NCBI GenBank assembly: GCA_012064385.1
Contig: QRDG01000141.1
Coordinates: 258,444 to 322,443 of the forward strand
Origin: Puccinellia tenuiflora
Taxonomy: Eukaryota; Streptophyta; Magnoliopsida; Poales; Poaceae
DNA: 64,000 bases
Reading direction: 5' to 3'
Made by a program: the position numbers and the translations under genes. The notes under the pieces are model-generated. The model saw nothing but the letters and a program-made list of their open reading frames with translations, did no database searches and had not been told where the DNA came from. Below, piece by piece: positions 22,160 to 31,689 of this stretch. Every line of letters begins with the position of its first letter. Within the stretch, counting starts at the first letter, position 1.

Positions 22160-22323
22160 TAGCAAAAAGAATAAATATCGATCCCAATAATTAAGGCGCA
22201 TCGTATCTCCTAGAGAGATTTTCATCGGTGCGGTAGTAGTACTATATATTGAGTCACAACATGTACGAACAACACCAACACAACAACTCATAGAGTCATA
22301 TAGGTGCCAGCAGCAAATCTATA
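22160..22323 (+). promoter_or_regulatory. PMEI copy C proximal promoter
   Basis: Shares GAATAAATATCGATCCC, CTCCTAGAGAGATTTTCATC and the TATA box CTATATATT (22242-22250) with copies A and B, and an ACACCAACACAACAA leader. The TATA box is about 81 bp before the ATG. This shared block is the best candidate for common regulation of the cluster. Confidence 0.75.
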
Positions 22324-22875
22324 ATGGCGAGCCCTACGGTGATGTCGGTAGCAATGACCCTCGTCATCTTGGCCGCCGTGTCCTCCGTCCTCCTCCCCGC
22401 CGTCCGCGCCGACGCCGTCTTCATCTCCGCCACATGCAACAAGACCAAAGACCCGGTGCTGTGCGTGGCCGTGCTGTCGGCCGACCCACGGAGCGCCGGC
22501 GCCACCAGCATGCAAGACCTCACCAGGATCGCGGCGGGCATCGCCACGGAAACGGCGCAGAAGAACGCCGGCGTCATCAGCGAGATCGTCAAGAACAACG
22601 GGGGCACGCCAGAGGGGGACGCGGCCAACGCCTGCCTCGGCGGCTACCACGACGCCTGCTGCGTGCTGGACATCGACGTGTCGGATGCGTTGGACCAAGG
22701 GAATTACAAGGGCGCGTCGGAGCTGGTGGCGAGCGTGGTGGGCACCGGGGAAGCGTGTGAGGACGCGTACAGGGGTGTCAACAAGAAGTCCCCCGTCACG
22801 GACTTGGATCGCAGGATGACGGAGCAGTGCACGGTCGCCAAAGACATCATGGACCTGCTTGTCGTCCCCAAGTAA
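22324..22875 (+). CDS. PMEI-domain protein, copy C (Pla a 1-like putative invertase inhibitor)
   Basis: An intact single-exon gene of 183 residues. Residues 1-29 are a signal peptide (hydrophobic core MTLVILAAVSSVLL, cleavage likely after VRA), so the product is secreted to the apoplast or vacuole. The mature protein starts with the family motif TCNKTKDPVLC (Cys38-Cys47), followed by LSADPRS, a helical middle and a second cysteine pair (Cys104, Cys145) in a four-helix bundle. The C-terminal SPVTDLDRRMTEQC...DLL pattern is typical of the putative-invertase-inhibitor branch. Family members inhibit cell-wall or vacuolar invertase or pectin methylesterase by 1:1 binding; sequence alone does not say which. 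Cys112-Cys113 is an extra pair. The start is fixed by the signal peptide and matching paralogues. Confidence 0.93.
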   Translation: MASPTVMSVAMTLVILAAVSSVLLPAVRADAVFISATCNKTKDPVLCVAVLSADPRSAGATSMQDLTRIAAGIATETAQKNAGVISEIVKNNGGTPEGDAANACLGGYHDACCVLDIDVSDALDQGNYKGASELVASVVGTGEACEDAYRGVNKKSPVTDLDRRMTEQCTVAKDIMDLLVVPK

Positions 22876-25869
22876 CTTGCGCATTATTGTCTCGGCTGGA
22901 ATCGATTGTGCATGCATGTGGCTACCATCGTCTCGCGACATGCATGTTTGATCGATCGTTGATAAGAGTTATGAATTTATGGAGTTAGACTGTACTATGT
23001 CTGTATTGCTTTGGCTGGCTCTGCAATTTGGTTCCGTTAATTCAGGCTGTTTGCATTAATTCATCCTCATTTTATGTTAAAAGAATAAGTAGGACATGAG
23101 ATTGATTCTGCAGTGTAATGAGGAGATTGATTCTGTAATGTAAAGGGGAATGGAACGAAACTCGCCGGTGAAGGGATGGAGCAGGACGAGGCTCGAGGCC
23201 GTGCAAAGCAAACACTGGTTCCAAAAGCGCGCGCGCATGCAGCACTTGTAATGCAGATCATGTCCCTCGCGGCCAAACAGTAGTTTGATTATGCATGACG
23301 TTAATTAGCGAGCCTCTGGTTGACCTTGAGTATTGTTCAGTCTCTCTCACCGCGACGGAAGTAAAAATCGTTGGCTGTAGGCGTGGCTTCGGGCGGCGCT
23401 TGCCATCAGACAACACGGAGCCTTCGCGGGCTGTCGCGTCCTCGGCCGCGGTTGCTGCTGCCGCCGGGGTAGGAGAGGTCGTCATCGCGCCACGTCGGGG
23501 TGGTCGTCGTCGCGCCCGCGGCGCCGTTCCACCATACGCACCACCATCACCACGATGCGTCCGCGGCCTCCGAGTCTCTGACACATCTTCCCGCTGCTCT
23601 CCGCTAGCTCGTGTGTGCTTGATTCGGACGCGGCGAAGTAGACGGCGGCGAGCAGCGGCATCCAGTTCTAGCACGCAGCAGCAGCCCAAGTCGTCTGCCA
23701 TGTCAGCGTGGGCCCAAGTGAACAACCCAGGTTTGACCTGCCACGTCATCAAAATTTTAAATCAAACGGCCTTAAGATTTAAAATAGATCGGGATTGAAA
23801 AGTTCGGTGTGCTGATTTTCGGATTCAAAGTTCGGGATTCGATTTAGCTAAGCTATATAAATTTAAGGTTTGATTTGCACTTTTTCCGATAATCAATCAC
23901 CAATTTCAGGTAGAGCTCCTCCTAAATGCATTCCCAGGTTAGAATAAAATATGCTCAATGGACACAAAATTCATGTATATATAGACGTAATGCATTAGAG
24001 AAGTAGCTAGCAACTTCCCAGTTGCGTGGGCAACATTAGAATTACGGTTCGTTTTCTGGGATGGTGATGGAGCTACCAAGTATAGGAAAATCTTGTTACC
24101 TCGGTGGTAGCCTACCTTCTCTCATATGATGATGCAAGAACCATCAAACAAGTGGTTGTGGATTCAGAGGCAGAAGGTTTTGCTCGTAATCTTGAATGTA
24201 TTTCTCAGTTTTCTCTATAATTGTGGCAACAACTGTGTTATTGTGTACTTCGTAATCATTTTATTGGTTAATATAACCTAGATATAAGCAACAAAATGTG
24301 GCAAGGTGCGCCGTACTGTGGCGGTCGCCATTGAGGAGGACGGCAGTTAGGTCGGTGATGATTGTGGGTCAAGGAGGGGGGGATGAAGGCCCATTGGAGT
24401 GGGAGAAAAAGGCCATTGGGCAGGGACGCCAGTGCGGGAGAAGAAATCTCAGTCGAATGCGGTTTAGATTGACCATTAAACATAGCTATCATAATACAGG
24501 TGTTGACACGGAATAACAAATAGATTGATATTCTATTAAATAAAACAAATAAAAACTACAAAAACTCACATGATGACTCTATTTCGGCGCAACTATATTA
24601 ATTTCAAGCATCCAGCAGACGGAGCACACATGTTGGATTTCCTAGCGCGTAGGGGTTGCATTCTCTTCTACCCTAGCACGAAACACGAGACAAAAATCAT
24701 AATACTCTTAAATTTTCGCACCTTTCTTAGCTCCACCGTTTTTGACATTGCAATCTTATATATCTTTGGAAAATATTCGCCGTGCTTTCCGTCTAAATTG
24801 TTGAGCACGGGGCTCATAACCTAAAATCATAATTTGTCGATCACACGTGCAACATCCGAACACCATTTCGAGACTAGCAAAGGAACACCAACTAGAAACG
24901 CTAGAAACTCTACAATAAAAAGGCTATGTGTATCCATTGATGCAGAGGCCAGGGCGCAGATCCCCATTCGGGAAAAAAGAAACACAAGAGAAGGCACCAC
25001 ACCAAAAAGGAGCAAGCTATAAATTGAAGACAAAAACGGGAGATGGAGAAATGTGCTTGAAGAAGATGAGTCCCGTCGCGACCCTCCTTGTCGCTCTCAC
25101 AAGCAGGGAACACGACCAATACCGCTACCACGTGACTCGCCCTAGAGATGCCCACGCGCCCGCCATCTAGAGCCGCCGTCCGAGACCCTACACTAGGAGT
25201 TCTAGGGAGGGGCCTCACCGCCAACTTCACCGTCGTCCACACATGCTTTGCCGAACATATTCGCTAGTGGTGGCAAGGGGGGGAGAGAGAAGAATTGGTG
25301 GGGGTGGCTAGTGTTAGTCGTCCTCGCATCAACCTAGAGATAGAATGATCGAAAACCGAAAACTTAAAAAAAAATGAACGGCCTAGACTTTACTGCCACT
25401 CAGAGTACCGATTTCGATTCATCTCCTTATAAATTTAGTTCATACATTCCGATCAAACATTTATCTTTAAATGCAAGAAAAAGTAATGGTGGATCTATTG
25501 TGAATACTAGTAGAAACTGCATTTATCCGTTGATTTTCTACATTGTTACTGCATTTATTATTTGATTTGCTACAATGTAAGTACTGTGCATATATTAGTT
25601 TTTTTTGCAAGGACACATTTATTAGTGGATTGCCAGATTTTTGTATCAAAATAATCTTCCCTCTCGAGAAGAAAATAATGTTAATTTGAGAACTGATAGA
25701 ATGTAGTGATCGAGTATATTTATTTAATGATTTGCTCCTACACTACTTGTACATTTAATCACTAGATTGATGATCCTTACCTGTACCATAAGATTTGTTC
25801 ACTGGTATTTTTATTCGTTGATCCTTTATTTATTCAGTTGATCCACTACTATGTTAAATTTCAAGTGAT
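22876..25869. other. Intergenic DNA between PMEI copies C and D
   Basis: No gene is supported. A GC-rich patch at 23295-23798 is open for 167 codons on the plus strand and nearly as long on the minus strand, but both translations are arginine/serine/alanine-rich without family resemblance. At 24040-24240 a stretch resembles decayed transposon coding sequence. A second open patch, 24910-25242, is equally unconvincing. Confidence 0.5.
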
Positions 25870-26018
25870 AATAGGAATAAATATAAAAAATTAAAGCGGA
25901 TCATTTGTCGTAAGGATTTTCTCCCGTGCAGCGTCTATAATATCAACTGCCATGCGCTAGACCAACACAGCAACATCATATGCTCTCGTCTGTAGCTAGG
26001 TGCAAACTCCATACAAGA
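25870..26018 (+). promoter_or_regulatory. PMEI copy D proximal promoter
   Basis: A diverged version of the shared promoter: GGAATAAATAT, an AAGGATTTTCTCCCGTGCAGC stretch matching the TTTTCATCGGTGCGG of copy C, a TATA box CTATAATAT (about 25935) and the ACCAACACAGCAAC leader. The TATA box lies about 83 bp before the ATG at 26019. Confidence 0.65.
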
Positions 26019-26564
26019 ATGGTGACGCCAGCGACGAGGTATGTAGCTATGGCTCTCACCGTGCTCGTCTCCGCGTTCTCGGGCCTCCCCGCCGCCCACG
26101 CCGACAACGGTTTCATCTCCCGCACATGCAGCAAGACAAAGAACCCGGCCCAATGCGTGGCCGTGCTGAGCGCTGACCCAGAGAGCGCTAAGGCCTCCAC
26201 CGAGCACGACCTCGCCAGCATCGCGCTGCAAATCGCCACCGACACAGCCGAGCACAACGGCGAGGTCATCAGCAACCTTGCCAAGAGTAGCCAGGGTACG
26301 CCCGAGGGGGACGCATTGGGCGTCTGCCTCGGGGCCTATGTCGATGCCGCCAGTGACCTTGACATCGACGGTCGCCCCGGCTTCGACGGCGGGGACTATG
26401 CCGGCACGTCGAAGCTCTTGTCGAGCGCCAAAGACGCCGGTGATACATGCGAGAACGCATTCACGGGGATCAGCAGAAAGTCCCCTGTGACCGACATTGA
26501 TCGCCAGATGACAGAGCGCTGCGGCGTTGCCGGCGACCTCATCGACCTGCTTATCCCCAAGTAA
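26019..26564 (+). CDS. PMEI-domain protein, copy D
   Basis: An intact single-exon gene of 181 residues from the ATG at 26019. An in-frame ATG at 25980 exists, but 26019 gives a start aligned with copies B and C (MVTPATRYVAMALTVLV) and the usual TATA spacing. The signal peptide ends near AHA (about residue 28). The mature part has TCSKTKNPAQC (Cys37-Cys46), LSADPES, the TPEGDALGVC segment and a C-terminal CENAFTGISRKSPVTDIDRQ / TERCGVAGDLIDLL block. It is clearly more diverged from copy C than copy B is, so it is an older duplicate. Expected role: secreted proteinaceous inhibitor of invertase or pectin methylesterase. Confidence 0.92.
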   Translation: MVTPATRYVAMALTVLVSAFSGLPAAHADNGFISRTCSKTKNPAQCVAVLSADPESAKASTEHDLASIALQIATDTAEHNGEVISNLAKSSQGTPEGDALGVCLGAYVDAASDLDIDGRPGFDGGDYAGTSKLLSSAKDAGDTCENAFTGISRKSPVTDIDRQMTERCGVAGDLIDLLIPK

Positions 26565-26679
26565 TCACAAATCGTTCCTGGCTAGGATATGCATGTTGCT
26601 GTCAATAATTATTGTTCGTCCAAGGATTATATGAATTAACAAGTTATACCGTACTGGTCTCCTTTTCGCTGGCACACAT

Positions 26680-26905
26680 CACTACTGGAAATGATAATTG
26701 CCGACATCTTCTCCGTTTGCCGAGTGTCAAAATGAGGATACTCGCTAAAGACACTTGTATACCAGATATTCTGGAAAAAGTGTTGGCAAACAAAATAATA
26801 CTCGGCAAAAGCCAGCTTGTTCAAAATACACTCGGCAAACAAAGAACACTAGGCAATAAATCCAAAATACGCTTGTGCACCCTCCTGATTTTCTTTTCTC
26901 TATAC
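26680..26905 (+). mobile_element. CACTA transposon left end
   Basis: Begins CACTACTGGAAATG and contains the subterminal repeats typical of cereal CACTA elements: GCCGAGTGTCAAAA, ACTCGGCAAAAG and CACTCGGCAAACAA. It starts about 115 bp after the stop codon of PMEI copy D. It may pair with the oppositely oriented end at 30866, but the 3-bp flanks (CAT versus TTG) do not match. Confidence 0.75.
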
Positions 26906-27441
26906 TAGTTGATGACCGTATTATTATTCAATAAAGTCGCCTGAATTTCAAAAAAAAGACGATGGCCACGTGTCCCTCGTGAGCGGGGTCGCTCGGGTGT
27001 GCAAACTATATGCGCGGATTTCTTTCTTCCTACCGCCGCGTAAAATGTCCTAAAAACTCTTCTCTTAAATTCGTTAAAGTGTCCAAAAAAATTAGAACAT
27101 ATTTTGAGATTCTTTTAATTGCTGGGTAATACTGAAATATTTGACCGACATGTAATTATTTGGATGTATACCGAAATCACTGAAATTCAGTGAATTTGGA
27201 TAAAATCTGGCCGAACATGGTTTCATTTGCCATGCAGCCCTTTAGGTTTTTGCGACCAATGAAGGAGAATTGTGCTTGTCGCAGGACTCTACGTCCCGAT
27301 AGCATCCGCAGAACTGCCATGCACGGAGTGAGAGTGAGGCAACCGATAGTTGATGCGGCGGACGGGGGCGGCGGTGGTTACTCGGTTACCAGGGAGGGTG
27401 CAGTTTCCCTTACTTTTTGCGGTCATCCCAAGCAAGCAATT
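26906..27441. other. Sequence between CACTA left end and PMEI copy E
   Basis: AT-rich DNA without the promoter block shared by copies A-D. The frame of copy E stays open upstream to 27190 (through a GTG) with an in-frame ATG at 27217, which would add 75 residues lacking family resemblance. Confidence 0.5.
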
Positions 27442-28035
27442 ATGCCGAGGGCTTCCATGGCGAGCGCTGCAGGATCCGTAGCGATGGCACTCGTCCTTGC
27501 CGCCGCGATCGCGTCCTCCGGCCTCCCCGGCGCCCACGCAAGCGCCAACGTCATCCCTCGCACGTGCGCATGGACCCAGGACGCCGCGCTGTGCGTGGCC
27601 GTGCTGAGCGCCGATCCCCGAAGCGCCCACGCCGACACCGTGCGCGGCCTCGCCGACATCGCGCTGGACATCGCCGCCGACACCGCGCTGGAGAACGCCA
27701 GGGTCGTCAACTCCATGTACCTCGACGACGCGTGGACGCCCAAGGGGGACGCTGCCGGCGTCTGCCGCCCCGCCTACCTCGCCGCCGCAAAGGCGCTCGT
27801 CTTTGACGCGCGGGACAGCTTCGACGACGGGGATTACGTCGGCGCGTCGCGGCTCGTGGCGGGCGCGCAGGGCGCCGGGGACAGGTGCGAGGGCGCGTTC
27901 AAGGAGGTCGACACGGAGTCCGCCGTCACCAGCATGAATCGCCAGATGACGGAGCGCTGCGCCGTCGCCCGTGCCCTCGTCGACCTGCTCGCATCGTCTT
28001 GGTGTGGCTGTGCCTGTCCGCAGAAGAATTTCTGA
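27442..28035 (+). CDS. PMEI-domain protein, copy E, with unusual C-terminus
   Basis: A single-exon gene of 197 residues. The start at 27442 (or 27457) was chosen because it gives a signal peptide (AMALVLAAAIASSGLPGAHA) matching the paralogues. The mature part has TCAWTQDAALC (Cys42-Cys51), LSADPRSAHA, a TPKGDAAGVC segment and a CEGAFKEVDTESAVTSMNRQ / TERCAVARALVDLL C-terminal block. Instead of stopping after DLLVVPK it runs on into SSWCGCACPQKNF, adding three cysteines and a tryptophan. It is very GC-rich, the most diverged copy, and lies between two CACTA-type ends. It could be a captured gene or a member flanked by chance. The reading frame is undamaged. Confidence 0.85.
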   Translation: MPRASMASAAGSVAMALVLAAAIASSGLPGAHASANVIPRTCAWTQDAALCVAVLSADPRSAHADTVRGLADIALDIAADTALENARVVNSMYLDDAWTPKGDAAGVCRPAYLAAAKALVFDARDSFDDGDYVGASRLVAGAQGAGDRCEGAFKEVDTESAVTSMNRQMTERCAVARALVDLLASSWCGCACPQKNF

Positions 28036-28139
28036 TTATCATCTCTGAACTTTGCTCTTCTCTCGATGTAACTGTCCTGAAACCCGATTTATATCTTATT
28101 TTCTTTGCCCTTATTATATGCTGAAGACATATGCATTGC

Positions 28140-28320
28140 TACCTCTTTACTTAAGGCTTCTAGACTGCACATTCAACTCTCCAAGGCTTGTTACTAATTT
28201 CTTACTTAAGGCTTCTTACTTCTTACTTGAAGCTTCGAGACTTGCAGATTCATGTTCTCCAAGGCTTCGTACTTACTGCTTACTCAAGGCTTCTTACTTC
28301 TTACTTAATATTGCTGCTTT
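28140..28320 (+). repeat. Imperfect CTTACT/AAGGCTTC minisatellite
   Basis: Variants of TTACTTAAGGCTTCTTACTT recur at least four times in this AT-rich stretch just after PMEI copy E, with insertions between them. It is non-coding and lies immediately left of the Helitron. Confidence 0.65.
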
Positions 28321-28353
28321 GTGGTGGATAATCAGGTGCTTGCACTACAAATA

Positions 28354-30440
28354 CTAGCAAAATGCCCGTGCGTTGCAACGGGCATAAAATAAATTAAGAT
28401 AATATTCACAATCCTAGAAACATTTTAATTTTCTAAACGGAAATTTGGCCATGGTTAATCGTAGCCATGCATAATCCTGCGGTAAACTCTTTTTCTTACA
28501 TAAAATGTTCTAAAAATCTCTAGATTTACCATGGCAAGAAAGTCTGTATACTCCTACAAAATAGCAAATGTGAAAAGGAGACAAATTACAATGTTTCTAC
28601 TAACAAAATGTCAGACTCCACATCTGAACTTAATTTTTATGCATTCGGCAAAATAATCAAGCATTCAATACACCACCTCCAAAAACCAAACAAAGTAGGT
28701 GTTCATCTATAACCTTCTCGTGTTTGTAAGTGAATTTAAAATCACAAACCCACACAGCCCATTATTTCATTAACATCATAAAACCTTCAAAATATACATA
28801 GAAGACTATCGCTACCGTTGAATAAAGGGGTCTGAGATAACACGGTGACCTGCTGTTGCCTGTTGGTGCCTGCTAGCTAGAGCTAGAGGACCAGAACTCT
28901 ATGTCTTAGCTAGCCCTCCTAAGTACATGTCCAGTGCTTCATGTAAACTGTATCTAAACCGTATTCACACCAACCGACTTGATCAAGGAATTTAAAAGAG
29001 GTTAAAATAAATAAGGGCCTGGAAACAAATCAGAGGAGTTGCCAACCGGAAGGAGTTATCTATTGAGACATGTGAAGCCAATCATTTTAATGAAACCTGA
29101 AGCTCGTCTATCACCATAACTTGTGAACCTCACTTGTTACAGATGGTCGTGGAGCCAAACGTTAACCCAACTGGTAGCATGTGACCCCTACTTGCTTGGT
29201 CCAGTCCTTTTGGTGGCAAGAGCATGGCGCTACCATCTGTTAGTTTGTGCACTGTCGATGTAGCAATACATCACTGAATATTTATGAGATCGGATAAAAT
29301 GCATGTGTATTGAGCAATGAAGATTTAGATGCATTTGGCAGTACAAATCGATTTTTCTTGTATATTAACCAAGCAGCCTGGTCAGCTAGCTATTTCACGC
29401 CCAGCAAAATCCACTAATCAAAGCATAACAACAACAATAATCCAATGACCTGACTCAAGGATCTCGGAAAAATTATACACATACCAATAGTTGGAGTACC
29501 AGTACCAACCCTCTCCAACATGTGTAGGTGCAGAACAGCCTGCAGCACCACGAGGGTTGCTCCTCTTGTCTATTTCCTTCGCCAACCTTCCGCATCCGGT
29601 GCGAACAGCCGCGCCGACCATGGGCAGCCTTCCCAGCAAAGCAGGACACGAGCACCAGGACTCCTCCTCGTGCGCATCATGGTGACCACCAGAGCACACC
29701 GGCTGCAAAGATTGCGCCGGAGCAACGCCATCGGTTGGGGAGACACGAGACATGGATAAGGAAGCCCCGATCTGGATCCAAAATCGAGTCTCATCAACAC
29801 CGGACTGGTGCCTCGCATTGGATCTGCAGTACAGGAGACCTCCCGCGGTGGGATGGGTGAGCGGGGGAGGGAGAGGCCATCATGGCCGCCGCCGGCAAGG
29901 GGGAGAGCACTTCAGGGAGGGAGCACGTAGGAGGCCTCACAAGGAGACGGACGACGATGTACCTTAGCTCTGTACCTCTCCGGCCACCGTCGCCGCGCCT
30001 CGTCGTCCGGCACCGGCTCGCCCACGAAGTGGTCCTCCTCCAAGTCGGCGCCGTCGGCGTCGTCGTCCGCCCTCCTCTCCGTGGCGCGCGGCCGCGTGAC
30101 CCTCTTCCTCGCGCCGCCCGCGGACCCTGCTCCGCACTTAGCCTGCTCCTGTGCTTCCAGCGCCGCGGTGGCCTCCTCCTCCTCGCCCATCCGCAACTCC
30201 TCCGCGTCCGGCTCCTTGGCGCACACGTTGTCGTTTTCTCCGCCGATCGCCGTACCAGCCGCCGCGTCGGTGGCTGTCGGCCTGCTGCTCAGACCTTAGA
30301 GGAGAGAGGGGAGGGGCTAAAGTGCAAACTTGGGTGACGTACAGATTGCGTACTGCGGGTTTATTTTCCAAATTATGAGGGTCCAAATCGCAAAACAGCG
30401 CGACGTACCATCACCACCTATTGCAATATTATAGTAGAGA
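28354..30440 (-). mobile_element. Helitron with captured gene fragment
   Basis: Read on the minus strand, the element begins TCTCTACTATAATATTGC at 30440, the classic Helitron 5' terminus. It ends at 28354 with a short hairpin (ATGCCCGTTGCAACGCACGG with its closing CAT) followed by TTTGCTAG. It sits exactly between an A (28353) and a T (30441) as expected, with no target duplication. The 2,087-bp element has no Rep/helicase coding sequence and is therefore non-autonomous. Its 5' half carries GC-rich captured exon sequence; the 3' half is AT-rich. The DNA on its right (ACCGAGTGCC...ACTCGGCAAAC) is CACTA subterminal repeat, so the Helitron landed in a CACTA element. Confidence 0.9.
29963..30290 (-). 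pseudogene. Captured chromomethylase (CMT-type DNA methyltransferase) N-terminal exon
   Basis: On the minus strand an open frame reads VCAKEPDAEELRMGEEEE, then a charged KR-rich linker (ARKRVTRPRA), then FVGEPVPDDEARRRWPERYR, and ends at a canonical donor AAG|GTACAT at 29963/29962. The order and spelling match the region before the BAH domain of grass chromomethylases (maize ZMET2 type) as I remember it. Chromomethylases maintain CHG methylation at H3K9me2 chromatin. Only this exon is seen: no BAH, catalytic or chromo domain, and no start ATG in frame (a TAA lies upstream near 30298). It is a gene fragment riding on the Helitron. Confidence 0.75.
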
Positions 30441-30866
30441 TACCGAGTGCCAAAACGCGTGCCACTCGGCAAACGAGCCTGCAGTATACCGAGTCCCTAG
30501 AAAAAGTAGTCGGTAAACACAAAACCTGTTGGTACGACGGTAAACAACGTTGTATACCGAGTATGCGTGCAAACCACTCGGCAAACAGGATAAACTCGGC
30601 CTACAGGACCGAAAACACTCGGCAAACAACAACACTCGACGAATATGCACGGAAAGCACTCAGCTAAAATGTGTGCCACGTGGCCTCCCTTGCCAAGCTT
30701 AACGGCCCCATGATGGACGGACACGCATCACCTTCTGGGTCTCCGTGGTTGCCGAGTTCAGCGTGACAAAACTTGGCAAAGAGTTGACGGCCGTTGGCAA
30801 ATGGACAAACATGATCAGTTTTTTTTGTACCGAGTAGTGTTGGCCAATATCTCAGTTCCAGTAGTG
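30441..30866 (-). mobile_element. CACTA transposon right end
   Basis: The reverse complement begins CACTACTGGAACTGAG at 30866, and the interior carries many subterminal motifs (ACTCGGCAAAC, ACCGAGTGCC, AAACTCGGC). Orientation is opposite to the end at 26680, as for the two ends of one element. The 21-bp block at the tip, GTAGTGTTGGCCAATATC followed by TCA, occurs twice (30833-30853 and, with one change, 30862-30882), so the boundary has been rearranged. Confidence 0.72.
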
Positions 30867-30882
30867 TTGGACAATATCTCAC

Positions 30883-31227
30883 CTGTTCATAGAAACAAAA
30901 ATGGCATTGTCGATGCTCTAGCTATGGCAGTACATCTGAGGGAACTAATCTCTTCAAATGCTATGAATAATTGAAAATCCATCACATTCTACAACTTATA
31001 TTTCACACAGAGGCTTTTAGTATTTCCTCTCACTTTTTTCGAGAATAAACATAAGATCGAACTATCTTTGTATTAAGCTTAAGAGAGAGCTGAAACCAAC
31101 GCAACACTCGTCACCGAGAAGACAAGCATAGCTAGGTGAATATCATTGTCAGCCAAACTAAGTAGTGTCTTTTTATGAAATGAAAATCTTAGTTAGATGC
31201 TGTAATGTATATATTCGATAATCAAAG
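30883..31227. other. Intergenic DNA, 3' flank of the kinase-less gene
   Basis: AT-rich DNA without a credible frame. It includes the 3' flank of the minus-strand gene at 31228-31689. Confidence 0.5.
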
Positions 31228-31689
31228 CTACAACATCCCTGAAAAACAATTAAAGCTACAAGAATACTTTCGCCGGTCATTCTGGGCAATATGTAAGCTG
31301 AGGTTGAGGACGTTGATATCGGAGTTAATCCTGGCATTGACTTGCCTGAACCTGTCAGCGCGGCGGCTCGCCCTGAAGAGCTGGCTGACGGCGCTCCGCT
31401 TCTGGCACGCAACCACCAGGCCGTGCGCCTCCTGCAGCGTATTGTTAAGCTCGGCTAGCGGCCGCGCCACCACGGGGTTCAGCTGCAGGTGAGACAGAGC
31501 CTCGCCGATTGTAGACAAGCGGTTCGCGAGGAGCTCGCACTCCACCTTGTTCTGACGTGCACGTCTCCGCCGCCTTACTGATCTTGGAGATGAGACCGCC
31601 GGCGTTTCCGCCAGCTGTGCCACCGTAGCCACAGTCCCCGCCAACGACCCCAAAGCTCCCAACCCGACCGCCAATTCCATATGACTCAC
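31228..31689 (-). CDS. Isolated N-terminal helical domain protein (kinase-less paralogue)
   Basis: A 153-residue frame paralogous to the first 130 residues of the kinase at 45743-47188. Shared blocks are ARQNKVECELLANRLSTIGE, VARPLAELNNTLQEAHGLV, and a QVNARINSDINVLNLSL helix; similarity ends right after DRR and a stop follows a 15-residue unrelated tail. The domain is a predicted four-helix bundle of the type found at the N-terminus of MCA proteins and plant MLKL-like or receptor-like cytoplasmic kinases. A one-base deletion near residue 26 and a one-base insertion near residue 45 compensate each other, so about 18 residues are read in another frame (AETPAVSSPRSVRRRRR). This destroys the first helix but keeps the frame. 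It could be a relic or a small domain protein acting on its full-length relative. Confidence 0.55.
   Translation of the reverse strand: MSHMELAVGLGALGSLAGTVATVAQLAETPAVSSPRSVRRRRRARQNKVECELLANRLSTIGEALSHLQLNPVVARPLAELNNTLQEAHGLVVACQKRSAVSQLFRASRRADRFRQVNARINSDINVLNLSLHIAQNDRRKYSCSFNCFSGML

Noticed and set aside
23258..23798. Opposing frames of about 165 codons
   Set aside because: Both strands open, arginine/alanine-rich, consistent with GC-rich composition rather than a gene.
27190..27441. 84-residue N-terminal extension of PMEI copy E
   Set aside because: It begins with GTG, has no resemblance to the family, and would bury the signal peptide that starts at 27442.
26680..30866. Claim that the CACTA ends definitely form one transposon carrying PMEI copy E
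   Set aside because: The flanking trinucleotides differ and the right tip is duplicated, so it is kept only as a hypothesis.
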